Shown piece by piece: positions 1 to 8,632 of a DNA stretch of 64,000 bases. The position numbers and the translations under genes are program-made. The notes under the pieces were generated by a model, which saw nothing but the letters and a program-made list of their open reading frames with translations, was not told the origin of the DNA and did no database searches. Within the stretch, counting starts at the first letter, position 1. Each line of letters begins with the position of its first letter. The stretch spans positions 1,991,501 through 2,055,500 of the forward strand of contig OX031065.1 in assembly GCA_943736015.1 (NCBI GenBank). The letters are read 5' to 3'. This DNA is from Tridacna crocea. Lineage: Eukaryota > Mollusca > Bivalvia > Cardiida > Cardiidae.

Positions 1-705
1 ATCTAGAAGACAAGTCAAAAGTTGCCGGCTGCTGTGGCAGCTGTGGGTCCTAATCAATCCCTGCAAGTCTTGAATTTGTTTGGCTGTCTGTTCTTGGAGG
101 ACTTGCAAAGTTACCATATCCATCTGTGTTTTCAATGGGCTTTGCCTGGGTGCAGGCAAAGGTGATTTGGGTGGCTCCAGATGGAGAGTTCGTTTAGGCG
201 GAGAAACCAACTTATCAAATTACTCAGTTTGTGCAGAATGTGTAACGGGTTTCTCTATATTTTGCACAGAAGGTCTAGTTTGACGGGGTGGGGTTTGTAA
301 AGTAGCAGCAGTCTTTGGAACTGTTGTCAATTCCGAAAACAATTGCTCAAAACCCTGGCTTTTCTTAGTAGGCCGTATATCACTTTGTGACAAAGGCCTA
401 CGTAGCTGATCCTCAGTTTAACTTATTTGAGACTCAAGTTCAGCCCTTTCTGGCTCTAGTGCGGTTAAGGGAGGAAGTGGCAAACTCTTATCTGCCCTTT
501 CTCTCTTTTAAAGTTGTTTTTTAGAAGGAACATTGAAATCTAATTGGTTCCAGGTTTCTTCCTCAACTGCCCCCATCATCATCATGGAGAACGCCATTTT
601 CGTCACCGGACCATACATATCTCTATGGTAGACAATGGCCTCTGCTCTTTTTTGGCCAATGCCTTTAAATAATGCTGCAGAGTTGGTTAGTTGCAGTTTT
701 GATGT
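1..705 (-). pseudogene. Decayed coding relic with helix-hairpin-helix-like segment
   Basis: One minus-strand frame runs from about 705 to the left window edge and reads as protein-like sequence interrupted by several in-frame stops. Near its upstream end it reads LFKGIGQKRAEAIVYHRD followed by MYGPVTK, which matches the helix-hairpin-helix pattern G-I/V-G-x-K-R/K-A and resembles, from memory, the C-terminal HhH of the kinesin KIF22. Downstream come Pro/Lys-rich stretches (PPRQTRPSV, SPPKRTLHLEPPKSPLPAP) and a Gln-rich helix-like part (LQVLQEQTAKQIQDLQGL). The stops argue for a dead copy. The HhH lies upstream of the disordered part, which is not the KIF22 order, so a different HhH protein or a gene carried by a mobile element is possible. 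It is cut by the window edge. Confidence 0.5.
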
Positions 706-1163
706 TCATTCTGCTCATTTTTCCAAAGAGAAATGAATACAGGCAATTTTTTGTGTTTAATCAAAAATTAAACAAAATGCAAAACCTGCAAGGAAAAGGC
801 ATGCAATTTAAACAAAACAAAGAAAGCAATGACTGACAGTTAAATTCAAGTGCTTAGAAAGAAAGTGTACCTGAAAATAACAGAAAACTTTCTAATTGTA
901 AATAGGTGGATGGGGTAATAGTACAGATAACTATCCCCAAAGGCGATGTTACTTTTTGACTGGTCGCCTCTGGGTACAGAGACAATCCTCTGACTTCGTG
1001 AACGTCCACACAGCAGATTGTCAGGTGAGAGAGTGAGCGAAGAGAAATACTGGTTCCCTATTTCAATTTTACCCGCCACTCTGGTTTCTCAGTGACACTG
1101 GTACCCAGCGTCACTCCAATGGCAAGATAACGGAACTGTGTTTGAATATCGTCATGACTGTTT

Positions 1164-1170
1164 TATAAAA
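1164..1170 (+). promoter_or_regulatory. TATA-box-like motif
   Basis: TATAAAA followed by GG sits in a repeat-free stretch (about 706-1480), with a GC-richer segment 30-80 bases downstream. It could be the core promoter of the plus-strand gene whose coding exons start at 4635. No transcript data are available here. Confidence 0.25.
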
Positions 1171-1489
1171 GGACATCCCGAGCTGTTACCTGAAGTTCGC
1201 AGAAACACAGCAGTTTGAAGAACATTGCGCGAGGCGGCGTTAAAAAACACAGAATTGAATATTACCCAAAATTCCGAAAGTACAAAGGTCGTACTTGTTA
1301 TAAATACTTTCATCAATAATGTTAAACAGTTAGCTTGGGGGGAAAGGGGGGGTCGTAGATCAAGATCAGTCTACACCCCCCTCCCCAACATGCTTTCTGA
1401 ATCTCTGGTCTAAGACTCTGCCGGGATATTCTTGAAAAAAGCAAACATGAAACTACGATCATTCGAGTCTACCATGCTGATAAGATGCT

Positions 1490-1733
1490 TTGGGCTTATT
1501 TAGCACGCTAATGGGTAACCTTTACAACACAATCCATTGGTGTAGAATAAAACTTTTGAAAATATATAAGGAAATGGAGAAAATACTTAGATCTACCAGC
1601 ATTTCCCTTTTTTTTTTCCCACACAAAGTTTTTTACCCTTTCAGACACAAATTTCATCATTTGTGCAACATTTTTTCTTCTGTATACTTTGAATTTGACC
1701 AGCCTAAAATTTTGTCAATGGGAAAAGGGTTGA
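1490..1733 (+). repeat. Family A MITE, very degenerate
   Basis: Only the long arm is clear (CCAGCCTAAAATTTTGTCAATGG near 1700, ending in a GGAAAAGGGTTGAC tail). The hairpin is reduced to a weak match around 1575-1620. Confidence 0.5.
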
Positions 1734-1810
1734 CATTAACAATGTCTTTCCTATTCGCCCTCGTTCTTTTATTCTGTAGAAAGCTCTAAATTTAGATTTC
1801 TCTCCTGTAG

Positions 1811-1874
1811 ATCAAGTTTCCAGTTGTTTCCAAATCAAGAGAATTGACAGGCCCCAAACAGACCAGAAAGAAAG
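1811..1874 (+). other. Exon-like segment, possibly 5'UTR exon
   Basis: A 64-base segment lies between a good acceptor (TTTCTCTCCTGTAG) and a good donor (AAAG then GTAGGA). It contains no ATG and does not connect in an open frame to the start at 4635. It would therefore fit only as a non-coding leader exon of the plus-strand gene. This is an inference from splice-site shape alone. Confidence 0.3.
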
Positions 1875-1904
1875 GTAGGAAACATATTAGCAATGCTCTA
1901 TGAA

Positions 1905-1965
1905 GATAAGGGGCTTCGTGCATCTGCAAACGGTATCAACTCAGATCAGCCTGCACAGGCTCACA
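1905..1965. repeat. Family C palindromic repeat fragment
   Basis: GGGGCTTCGTGCATCTG then TATCAAC and CAGATCAGCCTGCACAGGCT match the left half of family C copies at 22.04, 39.3 and 50.6 kb. Confidence 0.5.
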
Positions 1966-2065
1966 TGTATTCATTATTCTTTTGCTTTCAGGATTCCACT
2001 GGTAGCTGACCCGTGTTGAATCTTTTTGCCTTCAGGGTCTTGCTGGTAGTTTAACAGCATGGATT

Positions 2066-2294
2066 TTAACCCATTACCACACAATCCCGACTTTTGACGA
2101 CCCTGGGAAAGAAGTCTTTAGAAAACATTGTGAGGAAAGGAGAAAATGCTGGTAACCAGCATTTTCTCCTTTTCTCACAATGTTTTCTACCCTTCATAAA
2201 ACAAATTTCAAACTTACAGTCACTTTCATTTGGTTGTCTGAAAATGTCTTCAATTTGGACAAGCCAAACATTTTGTCATTTGATAATGAGTTAA
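2066..2294 (+). repeat. Family A MITE, complete
   Basis: TTAA at both ends, full short arm, hairpin centred on GCTGGTAACCAGC, and full long arm. It is a good reference copy of the family. Confidence 0.9.
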
Positions 2295-2399
2295 GGGCGA
2301 CTAGCTAGTTTTGATGAATCATGGATATATATTAGACCCCCTTTTGCCAGGGCATAACTCATTAGTGGCCCAATCTATATCATAGGCGTAACTTCTATT

Positions 2400-2665
2400 A
2401 CGCACACCATGAACGTGCGTTATGTAAAAAAAAGTAGAGAATAGGTCGTAGGTTGCCTCTTTTCGCGTATTTTCAACCACCAAGACATGAGTCCGACACG
2501 CTCCCCACAGAGTCACCCGGACGGGGTTCAAGTCTTGAAAACCAGGGAATGTTAAAAAAAATAAAAATAGGTCGTAGATTGTAGGTCGCGTATTTTCAAC
2601 CATCAAGTCATGAGTCAGACATGCTCCCCACTGAGTCACCCGGACGGGTTTCGTATGTCTTGAAA
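2400..2665. repeat. Two-copy direct repeat, about 123-bp period
   Basis: GCGTATTTTCAACCA recurs at 2465 and 2588 together with the following GAGTC...CACCCGGACGGG and CTTGAAAACCAGGGA segments. The period is a multiple of three, so a 157-codon minus-strand frame runs through it, but nothing in that frame looks like a known protein. Confidence 0.6.
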
Positions 2666-2826
2666 ACCAGGGATTGTTTTGTAAAGAGCTAAAAAATGAT
2701 AGAGAAGCCTGTCCAAGTATGTGGCCAAATCCAATCTGTGGTTTCAGAGAAGAATTTTGAGGTATTAATTTTTTTTTTAGTTGCTGTGGCAACCAGAGTT
2801 CTATGTGAAACCATATCTTTATTTAT

Positions 2827-3003
2827 GGCGACAAAATTTTAGCCTTGTCCAAAATTGCAAGTATTTGCAGACAATTTCAGGGTGGCTCAAATGGTGCAAT
2901 GTTTCTTTGACAGGGTAGAAAACATTGTGGGAAAAGGAGAGAATGCTGGTTTCGAAGGCCTTCTTTTCCAGGTGCGTGTAAAGTCAGCATTGTGTGGTAA
3001 AGA
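2827..3003 (-). repeat. Family A MITE, right hairpin arm disrupted
   Basis: The long arm and the left hairpin arm are recognisable. The right arm is replaced by unrelated bases, although the short-arm end (GTCAGCATTGTGTGGTAAAG) survives. Confidence 0.7.
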
Positions 3004-3019
3004 TTTTGGACAAAATTAG

Positions 3020-3239
3020 TTAACACTGCCAAATGACAAAATTTGTCACTGGTCTAAATTCAAAGCATAAATTTACAGATCTATGTAAAATTGAATGTAT
3101 CACCAATTAGAATATGTGTGTCTTAGGGTAGAAAACATTGTGGGAAAAAGAAAATACTGGTTACCAGCATTTTCAACTTTTACGATAAGCCCTGTTACTT
3201 TGGGTTGTTAAAACTTGGGATTGTGTGGTGTAGAGTTGA
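3020..3239 (-). repeat. Family A MITE, diverged
   Basis: Begins at a TTAA about 17 bases after the previous copy, in the same orientation. The hairpin is eroded on the right side. Confidence 0.65.
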
Positions 3240-3311
3240 TTTGGTAGGTCTATAGGTAATCAAACATCATTGGTGGCTAAACCTGATAAGTTTCTTCTTG
3301 TAATAATAATT

Positions 3312-3572
3312 GGCCTGCAACACACGAAAAGGGTCATTCGGACATTTGCGTAAGGTGTCGTCTCGGATCAGCCTGTGCAGTCCGCACAGGCTAATCTGAA
3401 ACGACACTTTCCGATTTTATGTGATTTTCTGTTTTACGCAGATCTACTGTGGCACAAAATCTAATGTAGTCGTAAAGTGCCGTACCGGATTAGTCTGCAC
3501 GGATTGCGCAGGCTAATCCGGGACGACATTTTACGCAAATGTCCGAATGCATCTTTTCGCTTGTGGCACTCC
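3312..3572. repeat. Family B palindromic MITE, long form
   Basis: Ends are CTGCAACACACGAAAAGGG and the near-inverse ATCTTTTCGCTTGTGGCA. It contains two internal palindromic cores (GTGCAGTCCGCACAGGCTAA and GCACGGATTGCGCAGGCTAA) separated by an AT-rich spacer with ATCTACTGTGGCAC. Confidence 0.8.
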
Positions 3573-3580
3573 ATTATACA

Positions 3581-3810
3581 TTAACTCTCGACCAAGTGAC
3601 AGAACTTTAGACACGTCCAGATTCAAAGCTTTTGCAGATGACAAAAATCATGTGACTCAAAAATTGAAGTTTGATTCGGGAAGGAGCTGAAAACATTGTG
3701 GGAAAAGGAGAAAATACTGGTTACCAGTATTTTCTCCCTTTACCACAATGTTTTCAAAAGGCTTCTCCCTCAGGGTCGTGAAAACCAGGGATTGTTTGGT
3801 AAAAGGTTAA
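3581..3810 (-). repeat. Family A MITE, complete
   Basis: TTAA-bounded. The hairpin tip is ATACTGGTTACCAGTAT instead of the usual ATGCTGG...CCAGCAT, with the same change on both arms. Confidence 0.9.
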
Positions 3811-4244
3811 GGTGTACAGCCCCTGGAAGCTAGAGAGATTAACCGAATAGCCTTTAAATAATTAAACAATTGAATTTGATGTTACACGATATAAATTTAC
3901 CTATGGGTTAATTAGCCTATGGATCTTCCCATATCAAAAGACAGTAGCCGTTGTGATTGGCCAAATACCCTTTATGAACTTCGATGTTACACAAGATTTA
4001 CTGATGAGCTAGTGGGCATAAACCTAAATTCAGCTCTTTTCACAGAAAAAGTCAAGGAATTGTTCCTTTTCTTGACTGTGTTGTTGTCCTAATGCAAAAA
4101 CTTTTGACATTTTATAATATCTATCATGGCTGAAGATATCTACTTCAAACACAGGCTAGTTAGTTGTTAAGTATTGATCATGAGGGGGACCAATATTGGT
4201 TAGACAGGTAGCCATCAAAAAATGTTTTGACACAGTTATGCCCC
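3811..4244. other. No feature recognised
   Basis: AT-rich unique-looking sequence upstream of the first coding exon of the plus-strand gene. I see no open frame of note and no repeat shared with the rest of the window. Confidence 0.5.
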
Positions 4245-4460
4245 CTAACCCATTACCATACAATCCCAATCTTTAACGACCATGAGAAAAAAGCCTATTG
4301 AAAACATTGTGGGAAAAAGAGAAAATGCTGGTAACCAGCACCTTTCCAACAATCTTTTCTACCCTTCCCAAGTCAAATTTCAAATTTTCAGTCGCTTTTG
4401 TCGTCTGCAGATGCTTTCAATTTAGACAGGTCTCAATTTTATTCTTTAGTAAAGAGTTAA
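4245..4460 (+). repeat. Family A MITE, shortened hairpin
   Basis: Both arms are present. The right hairpin arm has lost about 15 bases (CCAGCACCTTTCCAACAATC), so the stem is asymmetric. Confidence 0.8.
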
Positions 4461-4634
4461 ATAACTGATTTTTCACTGAAAAATCAATTTATTTCTAAAA
4501 TAACTGCAGGCAAGCATTGGCATCCCCCTGTGATGCTCATGCTATTTTGTTTTTTTTGTCATAGTTGACGAGTCACCCACTGCTAAAGACCAAACAGTCC
4601 ACCATATTTAAGTACAATTTAACTGCACAAGGGA

Positions 4635-4795
4635 ATGGAGACAGCCGCAACAAAATCACCAGTCTATATGAACCCTAGACTAACCACAGTTCCCGATATG
4701 CAAAGAATGAGCCCGACAAAATTACACGAACAAGTCGTCGATCTCCTACCTGCCATGAATAACAGCGATGATGAAGATGGACTTTCTCTGAAAAG
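4635..4795 (+). CDS. Coding exon 1 of the 220-residue protein
   Basis: 53 codons plus two bases, starting METAATKSPVYMNPRLTTVP. The donor is AAAAG then GTGAAA. Confidence 0.6.
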
Positions 4796-6577
4796 GTGAA
4801 AGGCTTTTTTATATATCCTTCCTTATACCTCGCTAGGTCCCGTAAGCGCAGTTGGTAAAATACATGGCTTGGGATCAAGAGTTTGCATTCCCAACTTCCA
4901 TATTTTTTTTCCTGATGATTGACGATAGTCATTGCAGCCGGATTCATTTCTATCTTACCACTGATCGTTGTTTAGACAATGGCTATGTAGGAAAGCAGCC
5001 AGTGGCTTTGAAAGAAAATAGTGCAAAGTAGTGGTAAAAGAAACTTAAGGAAAGCATGAATAGATGCACTTGCCACCGCAAAAAAATGGCAAAAATCACC
5101 ATACAATCAATGACTCCCTAACCCTCAAACCCTTTACTATTACTCCATCATTGCCAACCAAAAAATTCTACTTTTTGTCGGGGTTTAAGGTTGAGTTTCA
5201 CTACTTTTGAAAATAAAGGTTATAGTTAGTATTGGTTGGCAGATAGTGTAGATCAAAGATCAGACTGTACATTTTGTGCAGTCTGATCTCGTTCTATGCC
5301 ATCCAGAAAAGCATCATACGAACCATAATGAAATAGTTGACCAGCCCAAGGCAGAAAGGCTTTTCGGAAAGCAGAAAACGCATATGACAAGCAATTTTTT
5401 CTCTTGGTTCAAGTACCAAAGGGGTCTCTTGTGGCTAAAATTTTGGATATTTGATCATGAGTCTTCAAGTACAATGTCCATCTGCTGTACTGGTCAGGCG
5501 AAAATTGCCCTCAGGCAAGGCACTCCAGAGCCCTTGCTCAGCACCAGTGACCTAAGGCACACAAAGGCAATCTGCGACATTGATAAATGACATAATGTTG
5601 ACCATGTTACCATTTACCGGTCTTACAGTGTTCTCAATCACACGCCAATCATGTTATACAATTGAAATTCACCCAATAAATTTTGGTTACGCACGAGACG
5701 TCACATAAGAAATAAATGGACAAAAAAGACCATTATCTGCTTGTCTTGTGTAGAATAACAGGTTTTGAAGTTACGTTTTACCCTTATTAACGAATTTTGT
5801 CAAATCATGCACAGATACCTATCCAAAAATTAACATACATGAAAAATTAATCGGTGCAAATAACACAGAATGAGAAGGCTTTTAAAACTCAATGCAGGAA
5901 AGAAGAAAATCCTGGTATCCAGCATTGTCTTCTTTTCCAGCAATGTTTTCCATCTTTTCAAAAACAAGTCCCATATTTGAGCCACATTTAATTTGTTCCC
6001 TGCAAATAGTTTTAGTTTAGACAAGGCCACAAGTTAGTAGTCTGTTAAGGAGTTATGAATCTTATTCTCTTTCAGACAGTCATTAAAACAACAGATGAAC
6101 AAAGTACATGGCAGTGTAGATTCCAGATTTTCTGACAGCAGTAACAAACCATTTAGAAATCCAATTCTCTTTCTACCCACAACAACAACTAACGAATCAT
6201 TTGACATGAACAGTGCTACATGCAGTTTTAGTTCACTCTCCCAAGAGAGCACCGACTCTAATTCCGGAAAACAACTTATGTTTAGCTGCCCAGTGGACGA
6301 AGATGACATCAACGACACGTTCAATCTTCCATGTGAGGATGACGATATTACGACTAACGAGGCAAAACCTGGCGTGACTTCAAAAGGACTGAGTAACACT
6401 GATGGTGGTGGTTTAGACAATACATCAACTGGGTTAGACATGCTAACACAACAGTTATTTATGTCTGATTCCCTTACTCAGCTAGGCGATGAACAAGGAT
6501 TTCTTACTCCTGCATATTTTAAACCAGAAACTGGAACAGTGACCCTATTGTTGCCAAACTTACACCCTGAAACTTAA
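4635..6577 (+). CDS. Two-coding-exon gene, 220-residue acidic Ser/Thr-rich protein of unknown function
   Basis: Coding exons are 4635-4795 and 6076-6577. The start is the first ATG after an acceptor-like TTTTTTTGTCATAG ending at 4564. It has G at -3 and +4, and an in-frame TAA lies just upstream, so the upstream part of this exon would be leader. The first exon ends ...LSLKR in phase 2 at a GTGAAA donor. The second begins after TATTCTCTTTCAG and supplies the one missing base, giving Arg then QSLKQQMNKV. The stop is at 6575-6577. The product has no signal peptide or membrane segment. It has acidic runs (NNSDDEDG, PVDEDDIND, PCEDDDITTNE), many Ser/Thr, and a more hydrophobic end (FLTPAYFKPETGTVTLLLP). 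I do not recognise the family. The clean phase match and long open second exon support a real gene. Its 3' end faces that of HAUS4. Confidence 0.65.
4818..5070 (+). repeat. SINE S1, tRNA-derived
   Basis: The tRNA-like head (GTAAGCGCAGTTGGTAAAAT, then a diverged B box near GTTTGCATTCCC) is followed by the S1 body (GGATTCATTTCT, GGAAAGCAGCCAGTGGCTT, GAAAGCATGAATAG). It begins only 22 bases after the donor at 4795. Confidence 0.65.
5235..5300. repeat. Family D palindrome
   Basis: TGTAGATCAAAGATCAGACTGTAC and its near-inverse GTGCAGTCTGATCTCGTTCTA form the family D core. Confidence 0.6.
5300..5861. other. Intron sequence, nothing identified
   Basis: Intron of the plus-strand gene. A 104-codon frame starting at 5276 has no recognisable domain and begins inside a repeat, so I do not call it. 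Confidence 0.4.
5862..6055 (+). repeat. Family A MITE, degenerate, abutting a splice acceptor
   Basis: Hairpin remnants (GAAAATCCTGGTATCCAGC) and a diverged long arm end about 20 bases before the acceptor of the exon at 6076. The family arm therefore supplies part of the sequence in front of that exon. Confidence 0.6.
6076..6577 (+). CDS. Terminal coding exon of the 220-residue protein
   Basis: One base plus 166 codons and TAA. It stays open from the acceptor to the stop and ends LLLPNLHPET. Confidence 0.7.
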
Positions 6578-6733
6578 CTATCCGAGTATTGTTTACTCAA
6601 ACAAATAGCTTGCCTTGTTTTTCTATGCAGTGTAGATCAAAATGACTTTACATAAAACTTGTACAATACAATTTGAATATACTCTGCCAACTTCTTTGTA
6701 AAATATTCTGGCCAAAACAATCTTTTTGTTTTT

Positions 6734-6962
6734 TTAACTCCTTACCAAACGATAAAATTTTAGACTTATCCAAATTGAAAGCACTTGAAGACGACAAAAT
6801 ATAAGTGACTGAAAAATTGAAATTTGTTTGGGGACGGGTAGAAAACATTGTGGGAAAAGGAGAACATGCTGGTTACCAGCATTTTCTCCTTTTCCCACGA
6901 TGTTTTCAAAAGGGTTCTTTTTCAGGGTCGTCAAAAGTCAGGATTGTGTGGTAAAGGGTTAA
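6734..6962 (-). repeat. Family A MITE, complete
   Basis: TTAA on both sides and an intact hairpin. It lies about 160 bases after the stop of the plus-strand gene, probably in or just beyond its 3'UTR. Confidence 0.9.
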
Positions 6963-7210
6963 ACTAGAAAAGTTCCACCGAGATTAACTCTGTGCTATAC
7001 AGCTCAAATGTCTTTCCATGAGAGTGTATTATCCACTTTTACATGTCGCAGTGATACATAGTGAAATGTGTGACCTTGTAGGATATTTATTTCACTGTTA
7101 AATTTACAAAATTTATTAACAAATTAATTTCTGAAAGAGTAAAAAAATGCCCTAAAAGAGTTAACTCTATCTGGTATCAAAGGTGACAAAAACTGTAAAT
7201 TCTTTTATAC

Positions 7211-7320
7211 AGGCTGCAACACACAAAAAAAGGCATTCAAACATTTATGTAAAGTATCGTACTGGATCAGCTTGCCGAGTCCACATGGGCTGATCCAAGA
7301 CAACATTATCTGCTTGTTGC
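7211..7320. repeat. Family B, partial
   Basis: GCTGCAACACACAAAAAAAGGC start and GATCAGCTTGCCGAGTCC core are present. It ends at GCTTGTTGCATGCCATATGG, where the next copy starts. Confidence 0.6.
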
Positions 7321-7321
7321 A

Positions 7322-7595
7322 TGCCATATGGCTTGCAACACGCAAAAAGGGGCATTCGGACTTTTGCGTAAAGTGTCGTTTCGGATTAGCCTGTGCAGCC
7401 AGCGCAGGCTAATCTGAGACGATACTTTCCATTTTTATGTGATTTTCTGTTTTGCACAAGTCTACTGTATCAGAAAGTCTAATGTAGTGGTCAAGTGATG
7501 TCCGGGATTAGCCTGCGTGGACTGCGCAGGATGATTCGAGATGACACTTTACGTAAATGTCCGAATACCCATTTTCGCGTGTTGCAAGAGATATT
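7322..7595. repeat. Family B palindromic MITE, long form
   Basis: GCAACACGCAAAAAGGGGC start, two palindromic cores, and an inverse end CCCATTTTCGCGTGTTGCA. It directly follows the partial copy. Confidence 0.8.
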
Positions 7596-7775
7596 GGAAG
7601 CATTCAAAGATGACAAATCAAATATGATTTATATAACAAGATTTACCTTCTCAAAGATAGAGAGCATTGTGGGGAAAATGAGAAAGAAAATGCTTGTTAC
7701 CCTTTTCCTACAGTGTTTCCAAAAATCCTTCTTCATGGTCATACTAAGCCAAGGATTAATCATAGAGAGTTAACA
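7590..7775 (-). repeat. Family A MITE, degenerate
   Basis: Long-arm remnants, AGAGCATTGTGGGGAAAATG, a broken hairpin tip, and a short-arm end CCAAGGATTAATC. Confidence 0.55.
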
Positions 7776-8044
7776 ATACAGAAACAATACTTTGGGTAGA
7801 ACAATCTGTGATATTTTGAGTGGTTTAATATATAATTAAAACTTGAAAAGTTAATCAAAATCACCAAATTTATCTAGTCTTCAATTCTTTTTTTATCCAT
7901 GTTATTACTATTTTTATTTCAAAAACCCAGGCTAGTACTGGTGAAAACCAGGACATACATAAAAATGTGAGGTGTTGCTGTGACATTGCAGAAATAATGT
8001 TAAAAGTGGCACAACACACCTTTCAGTCATTCATATTTTTTCTC

Positions 8045-8254
8045 TTAACTCTTTACCACGCAATTCAGACTTTTAACAACCCTGAGATAGAAGCCTTTTG
8101 GAAACATTGTGGGAACCAGCATTTTCTCCTTTTCCCACAATGTTTTCTACACTCCCAAAATCAAAACTCAATTCTAGATTCACATTTATTTTGTTGTCTG
8201 CAAATGCTTTCGATTTGGAGTAGTTCAAATTTTTTTCATTTGGTAAAGAGTTAA
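8045..8254 (+). repeat. Family A MITE with deleted left hairpin arm
   Basis: TTAA-bounded. The left stem stops at CATTGTGGG and joins directly to AACCAGCATTTTC, so the hairpin cannot form. Confidence 0.85.
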
Positions 8255-8402
8255 CCAAGTCACAAAATTTTGTACTTGTCCAAATGAATAAAATTGCAGA
8301 AAACAAAATAATGTGGCTCTGGTGCCGATATCTACATGTATCTTTCAAACGAAAGAAAACGCTGTGGAAAAGGAGAAAATACTTGTAACAAGGATTTCTT
8401 GA
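8251..8402 (-). repeat. Family A MITE, truncated, head to head with the previous copy
   Basis: Shares its TTAA (8251-8254) with the preceding copy in opposite orientation. It breaks off at AATACTTGTAAC, 49 bases before the HAUS4 stop codon, and so probably forms the HAUS4 3'UTR. Confidence 0.65.
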
Positions 8403-8451
8403 GCTTTTTTCAAACTGCTTTAACGCCTCTTTTTGTTTTTCTTTTCTTGCT

Positions 8452-8632
8452 CTATTGACTTTTTTCAAACTTTTTCAAAGCCCACTGTTTATTTTCCAGT
8501 TCATCTTTTAGTTTACCAAATTCGGACACGATATTATTGAAGTCTTCACCCAAACTTGTATAGGCTTTCAAAGCCATTTGTCGATGTAACTTTTCTGTGT
8601 CGTTCTCTTTTATTGCATCATCAAGGTGTTTC
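8452..8632 (-). CDS. HAUS4: HAUS4 terminal exon
   Basis: One base plus 59 codons and TAG, after the acceptor CATTTATTTCAG. It encodes the conserved C-terminal coiled coil, KHLDDAIKEND through KKFEKSQ. Confidence 0.93.

Noticed and set aside
2319-2792. 157-codon minus-strand open frame
   Set aside because: It is produced by a two-copy repeat whose 123-base period is a multiple of three. No domain or splice context supports it.
5276-5590. 104-codon plus-strand open frame
   Set aside because: Starts inside a family D palindrome within an intron, and no recognisable protein features.
8073-8468. 131-codon minus-strand frame overlapping the HAUS4 terminal exon
   Set aside because: It uses a different frame from HAUS4 and runs mostly through two family A copies.
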